From Hydractinia symbiolongicarpus (taxonomy: Eukaryota > Cnidaria > Hydrozoa > Anthoathecata > Hydractiniidae), in contig NC_079880.1 in assembly GCF_029227915.1 (NCBI RefSeq), positions 20,958,501 to 21,018,500 of the forward strand: 60,000 nt of DNA, given 5' to 3'. A program made the position numbers and the translations under genes. The notes under the pieces were generated by a model. That model was not told the origin of the DNA. It worked only from the letters and a program-made list of their open reading frames with translations, and did not search any database. This document shows positions 40,401 to 47,315 of this stretch, piece by piece. Position 1 is the first letter of the stretch. Every line of letters starts with the position of its first letter.

Positions 40401-43400
40401 GTACTTAGTCCTTTGTTGTTTATTCTAGTCTTAGAAGCGCTGTCGATGGAGTTCAGAACAGGTTGTCCATGGGAGTTATTGTATGCAGATGATTTGGTTC
40501 TCATAGCAGAGTCGATGGAAGAATTAGTTAAAAAGTTAGAGAAGTGGAAGAAAGGACTAGAAGAGAAAGGGCTAAAGGTAAACACAGCAACGTCTAAAGT
40601 CCTGATTAGTAGCATTGCAGCCAAGTGTGACCTTGTAGTTGGAAAGTGGCCTTGTGGAGTTTGCAGGAAAGGGGTTGGTAGTAACTCAATTTTTTGTCAG
40701 ACTTGCAAGCATTGGGTACATAAGAACTGCAGTAGTATTAGTGGAAGGTTAAGAGCTGACATACAGTTTGTATGCAAGCGTTGCAAAGGTGAGATTATAG
40801 AGAATGAAGTATTTCCAGCTTTAATGATGTACAACAGTGGCTCGTTAGAGATAGTTGAGAACTTCTGTTACTTAGGTGATATGTTGGGCAGTGAAGGGGG
40901 TATTGGTAGAAGTGTTACTTGCAGGATAGGTTCTGCTTAGAAAAAGTTCAGAGAGTTACTTCCTTTGTTGACTAGCAGAGTCCTGTCAATTGAGGTAAAA
41001 GGTAGGTTGTATGAAGCCTGTGTAAAAAGTGTTATGTTGTACGGTAGTGAGATATGGGCAGTGAAGCAGGAAGATCTTGACCGTTTAGAAAGGAATGATA
41101 TGAGAATGGTTAGGTGGATGTGTAACACCAATCCGAGAGACAGAAAGAGTTCAGATGAGCTAAGAAGCAGGCTAAGTCTCCGTAGAATTAAAGATGTTAT
41201 CCAGATAAGAAGATTGAACTGGCTGGGGCACTTGGAAAGAATGGAGGAGGATAATTGGGTAAGAAAGTGTAGAGACTTGATAGTTCCTGGGGCAAAGCCC
41301 AGAGGCAGACTGAGAAAGACTTGGCAGGAGGTTATAAGGACAGACTTGATACAGAGGAAGTTGAGTTTAGATCTAACACAGTCTAGATCAGATTGGAAGA
41401 GGGTCATTAATATACCCCGTCCAGCCCATGCTAGCATGGAAAACGGACGTTAAGCCGAGAATGATGAATGATGATGATGAGCTACAACAGAAAACTGTAG
41501 AACTAGCGCACGAAGGCCATCAAGGCATAATGCAAACAACTCATCAGAAGCACTATGTGGTTTCCAGGAATAGATGCTATGGTGGAGGCATCTGTAGCAT
41601 TTTGCAACCCGTGTCAAGCACCAACGGATACGAAGCAACAAGAACCAATGAAAGCTTCTTCACTACCAGAGCAACCCTGGATTAAACTTAACACTGACCT
41701 ATTTGGGCCAATCGAGGGTGGTAATGAGTACATACTAGTTGTACAAGACATGTATTCTCCGTACCCTGCTGTAGAGGTCAATCACGCCACATCTGCACAA
41801 TCAGTACTGCCGGCCATGGATGGCATTTTTTCCCTTTTTGGAATTCCGGAATATCTAGGGTCAGATAACGGCCCGCCTTATAGTAGCACAACATTTGCAA
41901 GCTATGCCAAATACATGGGATTCAAGCATGGGCCGAAAATACCCTTGGCACCATGGACAAATGGCATGGTAAAGAACTTTATGCACAATCTCAAGAAGCT
42001 CTTGCAAACGTCTTTGCAGGAACACCTGAACTGGAGACACAAATTACAGCGCTTACTGCGGGCATATCGGGGCACTCCACATACAGTGACAGGTCGCAGT
42101 CCAGCAGAGGTTTTATTCAATGGCAGACAATACAGAACCCGGTTGCCTGCAGCACGCCGCGCTGAAAGGCCAAAGTTCCACACTGAAATATCAGCCAAGC
42201 AGGAGGAAAAGCAAACCTCGATGAAAAAATATGCAGACCGAAAAGCAATGTTGCAGAGAGTGAGCTACAAGTGGGTGATTGGGTTATGTATCGCCAAAAG
42301 CAACAAAAGAAGAACCCCACATCGCATTATCAAAAAGGTTGGCGGCAGAGTCACTGCAGAGTGGGATGGACATATCATCACATGGCATAGCACCTTCTTT
42401 AAGAAAATTCCTAATCACCCAGGGAAAGAAAGGAGGCAGAAACTATTCATGAAATCAACATCTGTAGCAGACTGTGATATACCACCGTTAACCTGTGAAG
42501 GAGAAGCGGACAAAGACGCAGTAACCAGTGAAGATGAAAGTATGCAAACTGTGGAGTATGAAGTAGAGGAAGATTGGCATAATCGCAATCAAGAAATTAC
42601 GATGGAACAAGCTAGAAGATCTACACGTGAAAGAACGAAGCCGTCTAAGCTAACAGAATACGAAGTAGATCTCCCAGAGTCTTTGAAATAAAAAGGGGAG
42701 TAATAAGGCACAGAGTGAAGTGTATATAGCCTCTTTGCATTTAACTATATTACGAGACACATGTGTTATTTCTTGTCCTGCTGGTATCTCTCAACTGCGC
42801 TTAACTTTTGTTAAATAGTGTGAACACAATTATTCCCAATAGCATAATTGTAAATGTTATCAACTCTATCAATGTGACATGAAGAGCCATTGTTTAATAG
42901 TTTTATTAAATAAAAGTTTTGCGTGAAAACTAAATAGACTAGCAAAAAGGCATTTTTGGTTGCGCGGGGTAAATAAAGCTTTTAAGCGATAGAAATAATT
43001 ATATTTAAATTTTAATAGAAAAGCTTGGTTAGATTGCATTTTAAATATTTAAAAACAAAGAAGCGTGATAGAAAAGCTTTGTTAGATCGCATTTTAAAAG
43101 TTTAATAACAAAGAGTGGCAATAGATATGCGTTTTTTTCTAGATCCCGTTTTAAAAAATTAAGAACGAAAAATGGTGACAGAAAAGCTTTGTTAGATCGC
43201 ATTTTAAAAGTTTAAGAACGAAAAGCAGTGATAGAAATGCTTTTCTAGATCACGTTATAAAAATTTAAGAACAAAGAACGGCGATTGAAAAGCTTTGTTA
43301 GATCATGTTTTAAGTATTTAAAATGTTATCAACCCTAACCAATGTGACATGGCGACCATTGTTTGATAGTTTTATTAAATAAAAGACTTGCGCGAAAACT

Positions 43401-45543
43401 AAATAGAGAGGAAGAAGCATTGTTGGTTGGAAGCATTGTTTAAAGCTTTCAAGAGATAGAAACAATTCCAATAATGTTAAAACATTGATTTTAAATGTTT
43501 TAAATATTAAATATTTTCTTGTAAAAAACAAATATATACCTTGCGAGATTGTTCAAAGAAAAAATTCATACAACAGTTTTTTAAAAATTTCATTTCCCTG
43601 CATTGTTAAACATTGCTTTCTATAAAAAGAACTCTATAAAAAGAACTTCTAAAAGTTTTGCATGTTAAAAAATATGTTTTGATGAAAAATAAATATTACT
43701 AAAAGTTTTTAAAAGTACCAGCATTAGTTTTTTTTTTTAAATTTTAAAAATTTTTCAAATATTTAGACCATTGGATTTATTGTTTTTTAAAAGGGCTTGT
43801 GTTAATATATATATCGGGATTAAAATCGCCTTACTTTAATTAGTTTTGTTTTTTAAAAAAATAAAAATTCAATAGCCTTTGCGTTTAATTTTTTCTTGTG
43901 CAGAGTATTGTTTATAAACAATATTTCTCGCTATGCTTTTGTTTTTAACACAAAGCAATTATTTTTGCGCAATTTGAAAGGAACTCGCTACCTTATTGTG
44001 TTTTTAAATGAAAGCAATTAATTTTGCAAGTTTTGTTGTTAAAGTTGAGCGTATGCATACACTTACATCTGGACTGTACTGTATATGTGTGTTCTAGTTA
44101 AATAAAACGAAAGTTTTTTGAAGTCCCTTTCTTTTGTAATCTAATACACACAAAAAAGCGTTGCTGGAATACTCAGTGTACTGTTGGTGGCTAATACCAT
44201 GCCATAGGTTGCATGAAAAATATCAAAATGGTAGGCAGAAGACTGACACAACACCATACTTTGCTTAAAAACTGACAAATTGGTACCAGGGAGTGTTACT
44301 GGTACCAGGAGTGTTTCAAAATTATCAAAAATGGTCCTGCGGAAGGTTAATACAGCACCATATTCCACCTGAAAATTATTAAAACAGTATACTATGTGGA
44401 GGCTAATTGGGCACTTAAAAATTATTGAAGCAATACCGTAGAAGGCTAATATGACCTTTTCGCAAGGAAATGGCCTTAACATAACCATCTGCTGAAGTCA
44501 AAGGGAAATTTTTCCAAGTTAAAATACTTTCATCCACAAAAAGACCTGTTATTAAAGTTATGTTGCAAAAGTTATTCTCAAAGTTTTGGCAAGTAAAAAT
44601 ATAGAAAAATAGAGGAGGGTCAAACTTTTTAACAGCTGGATCCATGATTCTTCGTTAGGGCCATCATGTGTAAGAAGAGCTGCTGGGTGAGAAAAGGTGA
44701 AGATAATACACCTTTAAGATAATTCAATTGTATATACATGCGTTCCTATGGCTCTCCATCATTTTACAATATCGGAAAAAAGAAGGTAAAAAACATGTTT
44801 TTATGAGAGTTTGTTAGAGACAAAAGCTGTTTTCTTCAGTATTTTAACTTCCTTTGTATCAATTTCTTTCAAATTTTTAGAAAATGCTAATAATAATAAG
44901 ATACAACTTATGTTTACTTTTCATTAAAAACAAAACGCGACAAGAAAGGTTATCACGAAAAACGTGTTTTCTTCTTATAAAGTGTGATGTTTATTTGATG
45001 TTTTCCTCTGATCGCAAAATAAGCTGCGTTGGATTGCTAGTTTTCCGGAATTATCGTAAAGGTGTAGCTATTTTTTACCATTCTTCCCCTGCAAACTAGG
45101 TTTGTTTTCACCCAACGAAAATTTACAAATTGTGGATGTAGCACAAATGCGATTTGTCAATTAAGCCAAATGTCAATCATCACTATGGCAACAACAAAGC
45201 TGAACCAATCGCCAAATATATTGAGAAAAAGTGAATGACAAATTTGTCGAATGATGGAAATAATTAGTATTTGTGGATCCTGTTTTTCCCTACTGGAGCC
45301 AAAAATAAAAAAATCGCTAGCTACAGATAGCTTAGCTAAAAAATTGCCTCAAAAATACACATACAAAAATTGTCTTACGAGTTTTAAGTTGGTTAATAAA
45401 GCTTCATATGTTGTGAAATCGCTAAATTCCAGTTTTAATCCAGGTTTATCACCAGTTCTTCTATCAAATACATAAACGAAGTTCTGTTTAAAATGATTTC
45501 CACTCCCGTTACTGGTCATTTTGTGCACCACTTCGGACGCCAT
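6753..45543 (-). CDS. SMCHD1: Structural maintenance of chromosomes flexible hinge domain-containing protein 1
   Basis: I reconstructed 50 coding exons with GT-AG borders. Phases agree at every junction, total coding length is 6039 nt, and the product is 2012 residues (human SMCHD1 about 2005). SMCHD1 is a non-canonical SMC protein that binds nucleic acid through its hinge, hydrolyses ATP through an N-terminal GHKL ATPase, and in mammals maintains repressive chromatin. Order: ubiquitin-like domain (about 22-95), GHKL ATPase (about 85-560), Ig-like/beta-rich middle (to about 1600), coiled coil (1605-1675), SMC hinge (about 1680-1900), basic C-terminal tail. Start is at 45543; stop TAA ends at 6753. 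Donors are mostly GTAAG/GTATG; weak ones follow exons 7 (GTGGGT), 16 and 43 (GTTGGT) and 33 (GTTGTT). Intron 1 holds a nested Gypsy/LINE insertion and intron 25 another LINE. No exon is broken. Exon coordinates are given in the four module entries. Confidence 0.95.
10894..28177 (-). CDS. SMCHD1: SMCHD1 exons 13-40: extended beta-rich middle region
   Basis: Exons: 28054-28177, 27100-27171, 26667-26792, 26475-26591, 26079-26185, 25605-25687, 24721-24825, 24534-24617, 23653-23769, 23206-23273, 22991-23070, 22267-22369, 21752-21824, 18807-18946, 18577-18711, 17573-17738, 17271-17338, 17004-17149, 16259-16385, 15850-15927, 15245-15400, 14325-14450, 13846-14089, 13391-13497, 12539-12600, 12134-12227, 11929-12060, 10894-11164. 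They follow human SMCHD1 in order, e.g. [73 protein letters not shown]. The weak donor of exon 33 (GAG|GTTGTT) has an in-frame alternative 21 nt upstream (CTG|GTGAAT); alignment favours the longer form. Introns hold SINE-like elements and a LINE copy. Confidence 0.92.
12632..12893 (-). mobile_element. tRNA-derived SINE-like element in SMCHD1 intron 36
   Basis: Read on the minus strand, the first ~75 bp resemble a tRNA: a possible A box around TGGCTCTGTGC and a B box GGTTCGGTCC at 12827-12836. A unique body follows, then a 3' end ATATTCGGAATAATAATAAT. The 3' half recurs at 16459-16577, so this is a dispersed family with an (AAT)n-type tail. It lies between exons 36 and 37 in the sense orientation. 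The tRNA identity is unclear. Confidence 0.7.
14205..14300 (+). repeat. Dispersed repeat with internal palindromes (copy 1, SMCHD1 intron 34)
   Basis: The stretch contains GGTACCGCA...TGCGGTA and CCCGTGGATATTTTCACGGG as inverted pairs joined by a TATAAAAAGGACG segment. A related sequence with the same order (GTAACCGCATTAGCCAGAC, ATGCGGATCATAAAGGACGG, CCTATGGATTTATCGACC) occurs at 56545-56632 in a tubulin intron. It is a short non-coding repeat family. Confidence 0.65.
16459..16577 (-). mobile_element. 5'-truncated copy of the same SINE in SMCHD1 intron 30
   Basis: It shares the 3' part of the 12632-12893 element: ACACTG-GTGGCTATATCC, TGTATAAATATTCGGAATAA and a longer (AAT)n tail at 16459-16490. 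The tRNA-like head is missing, as expected from incomplete reverse transcription. It lies between exons 30 and 31. Confidence 0.8.
19071..21641 (-). mobile_element. 5'-truncated RTE-like LINE copy in SMCHD1 intron 25
   Basis: This minus-strand non-LTR element begins inside the endonuclease domain (GGDFNGHVG at about 21640) and ends with an (ATG)n tail at 19071-19090. Coding blocks: endonuclease end 21590-21357 ([13 protein letters not shown]), linker and RT start 21364-20804, RT core 20791-19970 ([33 protein letters not shown]), and PHD-like finger plus C-terminal domain 19932-19267. Breaks: a nonsense codon at about 20801-20803, and a stop plus frameshift near 19969. A short deletion near 19625 replaces a segment present in the 38063-41479 copy. 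The catalytic Asp of RT motif A is intact here. It lies between SMCHD1 exons 25 and 26, in the sense orientation. Confidence 0.93.
24861..24940 (+). mobile_element. Second tRNA-like SINE head in SMCHD1 intron 18
   Basis: An RNA polymerase III-type internal promoter is visible: A box TAGCTTTGTGG at 24868-24878 and B box AGTTCGAACCT about 35 bp downstream, a normal tRNA spacing. The flanking arms do not fold into a clean tRNA cloverleaf, so a SINE is more likely than a functional tRNA. The body may extend to about 25130, but I see no clear tail. Confidence 0.5.
28869..34134 (-). CDS. SMCHD1: SMCHD1 exons 2-12: GHKL ATPase module
   Basis: Exons (minus): 34056-34134, 33408-33569, 33234-33316, 32982-33109, 32708-32828, 31465-31584, 31112-31275, 30596-30689, 30039-30240, 29465-29588, 28869-28928. 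Together they encode residues 56 to about 501. ATP-site motifs are intact: N-box ELIDNALYA with catalytic Glu141 and Mg-binding Asn145, G1 box DNGRGM (178-183), and G2 box YFGVGGKQA (229-237). The preceding [21 protein letters not shown] segment and the later [23 protein letters not shown] and [13 protein letters not shown] segments match the transducer-like part of the human protein. The catalytic residues are all present, so an active ATPase is predicted. Confidence 0.94.
29105..29162 (-). other. Possible cryptic/poison exon in SMCHD1 intron 11
   Basis: A 58-nt segment has good splice sites (TTGTTGTGCAG|GCG ... CTAG|GTAACT). Exon 11 joins exon 12 perfectly without it, in agreement with the human protein. 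If included in the prevailing phase it would end exactly with an in-frame TAG, so it could act as a poison exon. It may equally be chance. Confidence 0.25.
34606..34744 (+). repeat. 5' LTR of the Gypsy element
   Basis: 139 bp, beginning TGTAGTGTCAG and ending TCTCTCA (TG...CA ends). It contains a TATA box, TATATATAA, at 34649-34657 and is flanked on the left by ACTGC. Its last ~92 bp match the 3' LTR except for two transitions. Confidence 0.92.
34747..34765 (+). promoter_or_regulatory. Primer-binding site complementary to tRNA-Ser(GCT)
   Basis: TGGCGACGAGGATTGGATT lies two bases after the LTR. Its complement matches the 3' end of metazoan tRNA-Ser(GCT), including CCA, at about 18 of 19 bases as I recall that tRNA. 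A serine tRNA primer is characteristic of mag-type elements. Confidence 0.8.
35014..35570 (+). pseudogene. Gypsy gag, capsid part (frameshifted)
   Basis: The likely start is the ATG at 35014 ([10 protein letters not shown]). The frame shifts near 35117 into the longer open stretch 35046-35477, which contains a retrotransposon capsid-like helical region ([30 protein letters not shown]). It shifts again near 35470 before the zinc knuckles at 35725-35820. It cannot make an intact Gag protein. Confidence 0.8.
35572..36822 (+). pseudogene. Gypsy zinc knuckles, protease and start of reverse transcriptase
   Basis: An open stretch with two Cys-rich knuckles; the second, [14 protein letters not shown], is a perfect CX2CX4HX4C. 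The aspartic protease active site [10 protein letters not shown] follows at about 36003-36032. The RT N-terminal fingers come next, with motif A-like [10 protein letters not shown] just before an in-frame TAA at 36820-36822. The reading frame resumes unchanged after the stop, so this is a nonsense mutation. Confidence 0.88.
36823..38062 (+). pseudogene. Gypsy reverse transcriptase C-terminal part, RNase H, start of integrase
   Basis: The same frame continues with [14 protein letters not shown], the RT active-site segment IYDDIIVSG, connection/thumb (in-frame TAA near 37123), and RNase H ([27 protein letters not shown]). A linker ends at SDYLSRHP, and a third in-frame TAA lies near 37939. The integrase N-terminal part is interrupted at 38062 by the LINE and resumes at 41480. 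Confidence 0.87.
38263..39188 (+). pseudogene. LINE endonuclease domain (frameshifted)
   Basis: Two overlapping open stretches, 38263-39000 and 38964-39188, together cover an exonuclease-endonuclease-phosphatase-type nuclease of the kind annotated as craniofacial development protein 2-like. Active-site-type residues visible are the Glu of QEVRW, Asp/Asn of GGDFNG, Asp of QIDYF and His of SQHRLL. A small deletion near 38970 shifts the frame relative to the 19071-21641 copy, which reads [14 protein letters not shown] here. Confidence 0.85.
39187..40940 (+). pseudogene. LINE reverse transcriptase and PHD-like finger
   Basis: The frame is open from after a nonsense TGA at about 39186 (Arg in the other copy) to a TAG at about 40938 (Trp in the other copy). 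The RT core has [45 protein letters not shown] (Asp changed to His), [11 protein letters not shown] and YADDLVLI. It is followed by a zinc-finger block with CGVC, CQTC, HWVHKNC and CKRC, a PHD-like C4HC3 arrangement. Confidence 0.88.
40965..41453 (+). pseudogene. LINE C-terminal domain
   Basis: An open stretch beginning [13 protein letters not shown] with the conserved [26 protein letters not shown] and [12 protein letters not shown] segments, typical of the C-terminal region of this LINE class. The stop TAA lies at 41451-41453, followed by a very short 3' UTR and the ATG-repeat tail. Confidence 0.85.
41480..42691 (+). pseudogene. Gypsy integrase, interrupted and mutated
   Basis: After the LINE, the zinc-binding HHCC region (HEGHQG, then CNPC) continues with a frameshift near 41550. 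The long open stretch 41555-42691 carries the catalytic core: TDLFGP with the first Asp and SDNGPPYSS with the second Asp. In the third motif NGMVKNF, a Lys sits where the family has the catalytic Glu. It ends with a TAA just before the polypurine tract. No env-like gene and no chromodomain were recognised. Confidence 0.87.
42701..42793 (+). repeat. 3' LTR of the Gypsy element (U3-deleted)
   Basis: 93 bp directly after the AAAAGGGGAG polypurine tract; ends TCTCTCA|ACTGC. Compared with the 5' LTR it lacks about 46 bp at its 5' end, including the TATA box. Two transitions separate the shared parts. Confidence 0.9.
42852..43470. repeat. 53-bp minisatellite framed by a ~145-bp direct repeat
   Basis: Six diverged units of about 53-57 bp start at about 43019, 43072, 43125, 43182, 43235 and 43288, each with an AAAAGCTTTGTTAGATCGC-like start and a TTTAAGAACAAAGA-like middle. 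They are bracketed by two copies of a longer direct repeat (42852-43000 and 43320-43470) sharing AATGTTATCAA, AATGTGACATG, GATAGTTTTATTAAATAAAA-type and GAAAACTAAATAGA words. It lies in SMCHD1 intron 1. Confidence 0.85.
43471..45378. other. Remainder of SMCHD1 intron 1
   Basis: AT-rich sequence without a recognisable gene. At 44140-44480 there are imperfect repeats of ACAAATTGGTACCAGG / TACTGGTACCAGGAGTG and ATTATCAAAA / AATTATTAAA words spaced 40-60 bp apart. Short ORFs here show no family motif. Confidence 0.5.
45379..45543 (-). CDS. SMCHD1: SMCHD1 exon 1 (N-terminus, start of ubiquitin-like domain)
   Basis: This exon encodes residues 1-55, beginning [15 protein letters not shown]. The segment [13 protein letters not shown] matches the VYLFDRR start of the human ubiquitin-like domain. 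It ends in phase 0 at CTC|GTAAGACA and continues directly into exon 2 (34056-34134), where [11 protein letters not shown] corresponds to the human ISPEEKFVI region, so no exon is missing between them. It is separated from exon 2 by 11.2 kb, of which about 8.2 kb is the nested retrotransposon insertion. Confidence 0.9.
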
Positions 45544-45700
45544 CTTACAAAAACAATGCGTCTTTTTTTCAGCGCGAAAACATTCAAAACATAACCATTT
45601 TTCGACCGTGCTCGAGACTATTTCGGGGAGGAATCGGTATATTGCCGGAAAAGTTCGGCATCAGAAGAAAGTAACATTTCCTCCAAATTGCTTATAATAT
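45544..45700 (-). promoter_or_regulatory. Presumed SMCHD1 promoter / 5'UTR region
   Basis: This segment lies upstream of the exon 1 ATG on the minus strand. It is slightly richer in CG-containing words (AGCGCGAAAA, TTCGACCGTGCTCGAG, TTTCGGGGAGG) than its surroundings. No TATA box is evident. The assignment is positional. Confidence 0.35.
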
Positions 45701-46477
45701 TTTTTAAATATTTTTCAATTAATTCGCCTCACTTGTTTTTTTTTTGACAGCACCAGGACAGAAATCGCTCTCACCCTCAGCTTAGGCAGACATGTTCATA
45801 ATATAACTACCGTCGTTAATGAAAGTGCGGTAACCGAATAAATTCAGCGAGATAATCTTTTTGAGCATTATTTGTAAACAAAAAGCTGTTAAACTATTGA
45901 TTAGGAATGTAAAGCGAACAAATCAGCAGCTAGTCATCTGTTTGACTCTTGAAAATATAATACGACATATGAATTTTATGAAACGGATTACGAATAGCGA
46001 ATTTAGCGGTGAATTGGCTGCAAAATATCTTTTTGGTTTTAACGAGAAAGAAAAAACATTTCGAAGCAAAATTAAAACAAACAAGAAGCCGCTCCGCTTT
46101 GAAACTGGGAACAAATTTGCTAGTTTCTAAGTTATTATCGAGAAAGTTAGAAACTACATAATTCAATTCTCTAAATTCACTTAATTCGCAAAATTGAATT
46201 CCCGTAAATCGGTGGTGGGGTTGTGGTATGTAAATATAACACAGCATTTCTCATATTTTTGCTAAAAACAAAACGCTTCACAAAAATAATCTAAATCGTT
46301 ATGAAAAGTAATGGGAATCCTCAAATAAAAAGTACAGAAAAAATACGCTTTCACCATTGAGATATATCTCTATGCTTTCACTAATTTAATCTACATAGGT
46401 GATGAAGGTATGAGTGTTCTGAGGTATCACTTTTAAATTCGATAGCGTTCAAAAGAAACTGTTTTATAAATATAGTG

Positions 46478-46752
46478 TTAAAAATACAAACATAAAACGT
46501 TCAAATAAATATGTAGCTTTTTATTTAGGAAAATAGAAATGGTATTTAAAAGTAGCATCTTAAAAAACAAATATAAGTGTTCAAATGAAACACTCTCCTC
46601 CATAAACGGAAGTGATTTGCAAAGATAACAATATCTCAATAAAATATAAGTGTTCAAATGGGCCACTTTTATCCATAAATAATAGAACTGTTTTCCAAAA
46701 ATAACATTTTGCTTAATAAATAGAATACATGTGTTTGAACGTGATTTTTTTT
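46478..46752. repeat. Imperfect ~80-bp tandem repeat
   Basis: Three to four units share AATAxAAxxTAARTGTTCAAATG, followed by CCACT/CACTC, TCCATAAA and AACATTTTGCTTAATAAA-like parts (unit starts near 46483, 46569, 46644 and 46724). It is non-coding and lies between SMCHD1 and tubulin. Confidence 0.6.
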
Positions 46753-47146
46753 CTAATATAAAGTGTAAGTCATTGCTGTTCCACCTTAGACTGTGCTAGT
46801 TTTTACTTGGTGAATTAAGCAACAAAATAGTGCTGATGAAGACTGTGGACTTCAGTGTTCAAAGTACTGCTTAAATCAGATGCGGGAGAAAGTCACAATC
46901 AAAACAACACTTTTAAAACGTCGTACGATATATAACTATACATAACTATGATGAAATTTTCCGGTAGAACAAAAACAACAACAACAACAAATTTCACAAC
47001 ATGATTTTCTCCAAAATTTGACTGTTGCTGTCACAGTCAGCTTTATAAGCTTTTTTAGGAATTTTATTCTCTCACAAATAGCAACATTGTCCACAACTGT
47101 AGATAAAAGCTTCTTCTTCCACTCCAATATTGACGATTTGACGCAT

Positions 47147-47315
47147 CTTCCAGTATTGTGCAGGGTGATGGATGTGAGATTTACAGTATCTTTTTCAAAG
47201 TAATCTTCCAGTGTTGTGCAAGTCGTAAGGTTGTTAGATTAACATTGTTCTTTCGAAGTAATTAACGGGCAGATAACTATATTTGGGCAGATAACTATAT
47301 CGTCATTGAGTTCTA
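47147..47315. repeat. Tandem duplications (~58 bp and 19 bp)
   Basis: Two ~58-bp units each run from CTTCCAGT(A/G)TTGTGCA to TTTC(A/G)AAGTAAT (47147-47204 and 47205-47263). They are followed by two copies of GGGCAGATAACTATAT (47268-47300). Confidence 0.7.

Larger units (their letters stand above)
38063..41479 (+). mobile_element. Nearly full-length RTE-like LINE nested in the Gypsy integrase region
   Basis: It is flanked by AGCTAC at 38057-38062 and 41480-41485; removing it restores the Gypsy reading frame. The 5' untranslated part includes GGAAGGGCATCCAGCTGTAA. Order of domains: apurinic-type endonuclease (38398-39165: [31 protein letters not shown]), RT (39780-40570: [15 protein letters not shown]), PHD-like zinc finger (40640-40790), and a C-terminal domain (40965-41450: [30 protein letters not shown]). 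The 3' end is a (GATGAT)n tail. Lesions: a frameshift near 38970, nonsense codons near 39186 and 40938, and Asp-to-His in RT motif A ([12 protein letters not shown]). It is therefore inactive. Confidence 0.93.
34601..42798 (+). mobile_element. Ty3/Gypsy (mag-like) LTR retrotransposon with nested LINE, in SMCHD1 intron 1
   Basis: Boundaries: target duplication ACTGC at 34601-34605 and 42794-42798; 5' LTR 34606-34744; 3' LTR 42701-42793. The primer-binding site is at 34747 and the polypurine tract at 42690-42700. The internal region encodes Gag, protease, RT, RNase H and integrase, but with frameshifts (near 35117, 35470 and 41550), in-frame stops (about 36820, 37123, 37939) and a 3.4-kb LINE inserted in the integrase part. 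LTRs differ by two transitions over their shared ~92 bp, so the insertion is not very recent. It is antisense to SMCHD1. The short LTRs and the tRNA-Ser primer fit the mag lineage. Confidence 0.93.

Noticed and set aside
42852-43470. CRISPR-like array
   Set aside because: Units are tandem and diverged throughout, with no conserved repeat alternating with unique spacers, in an animal genome.
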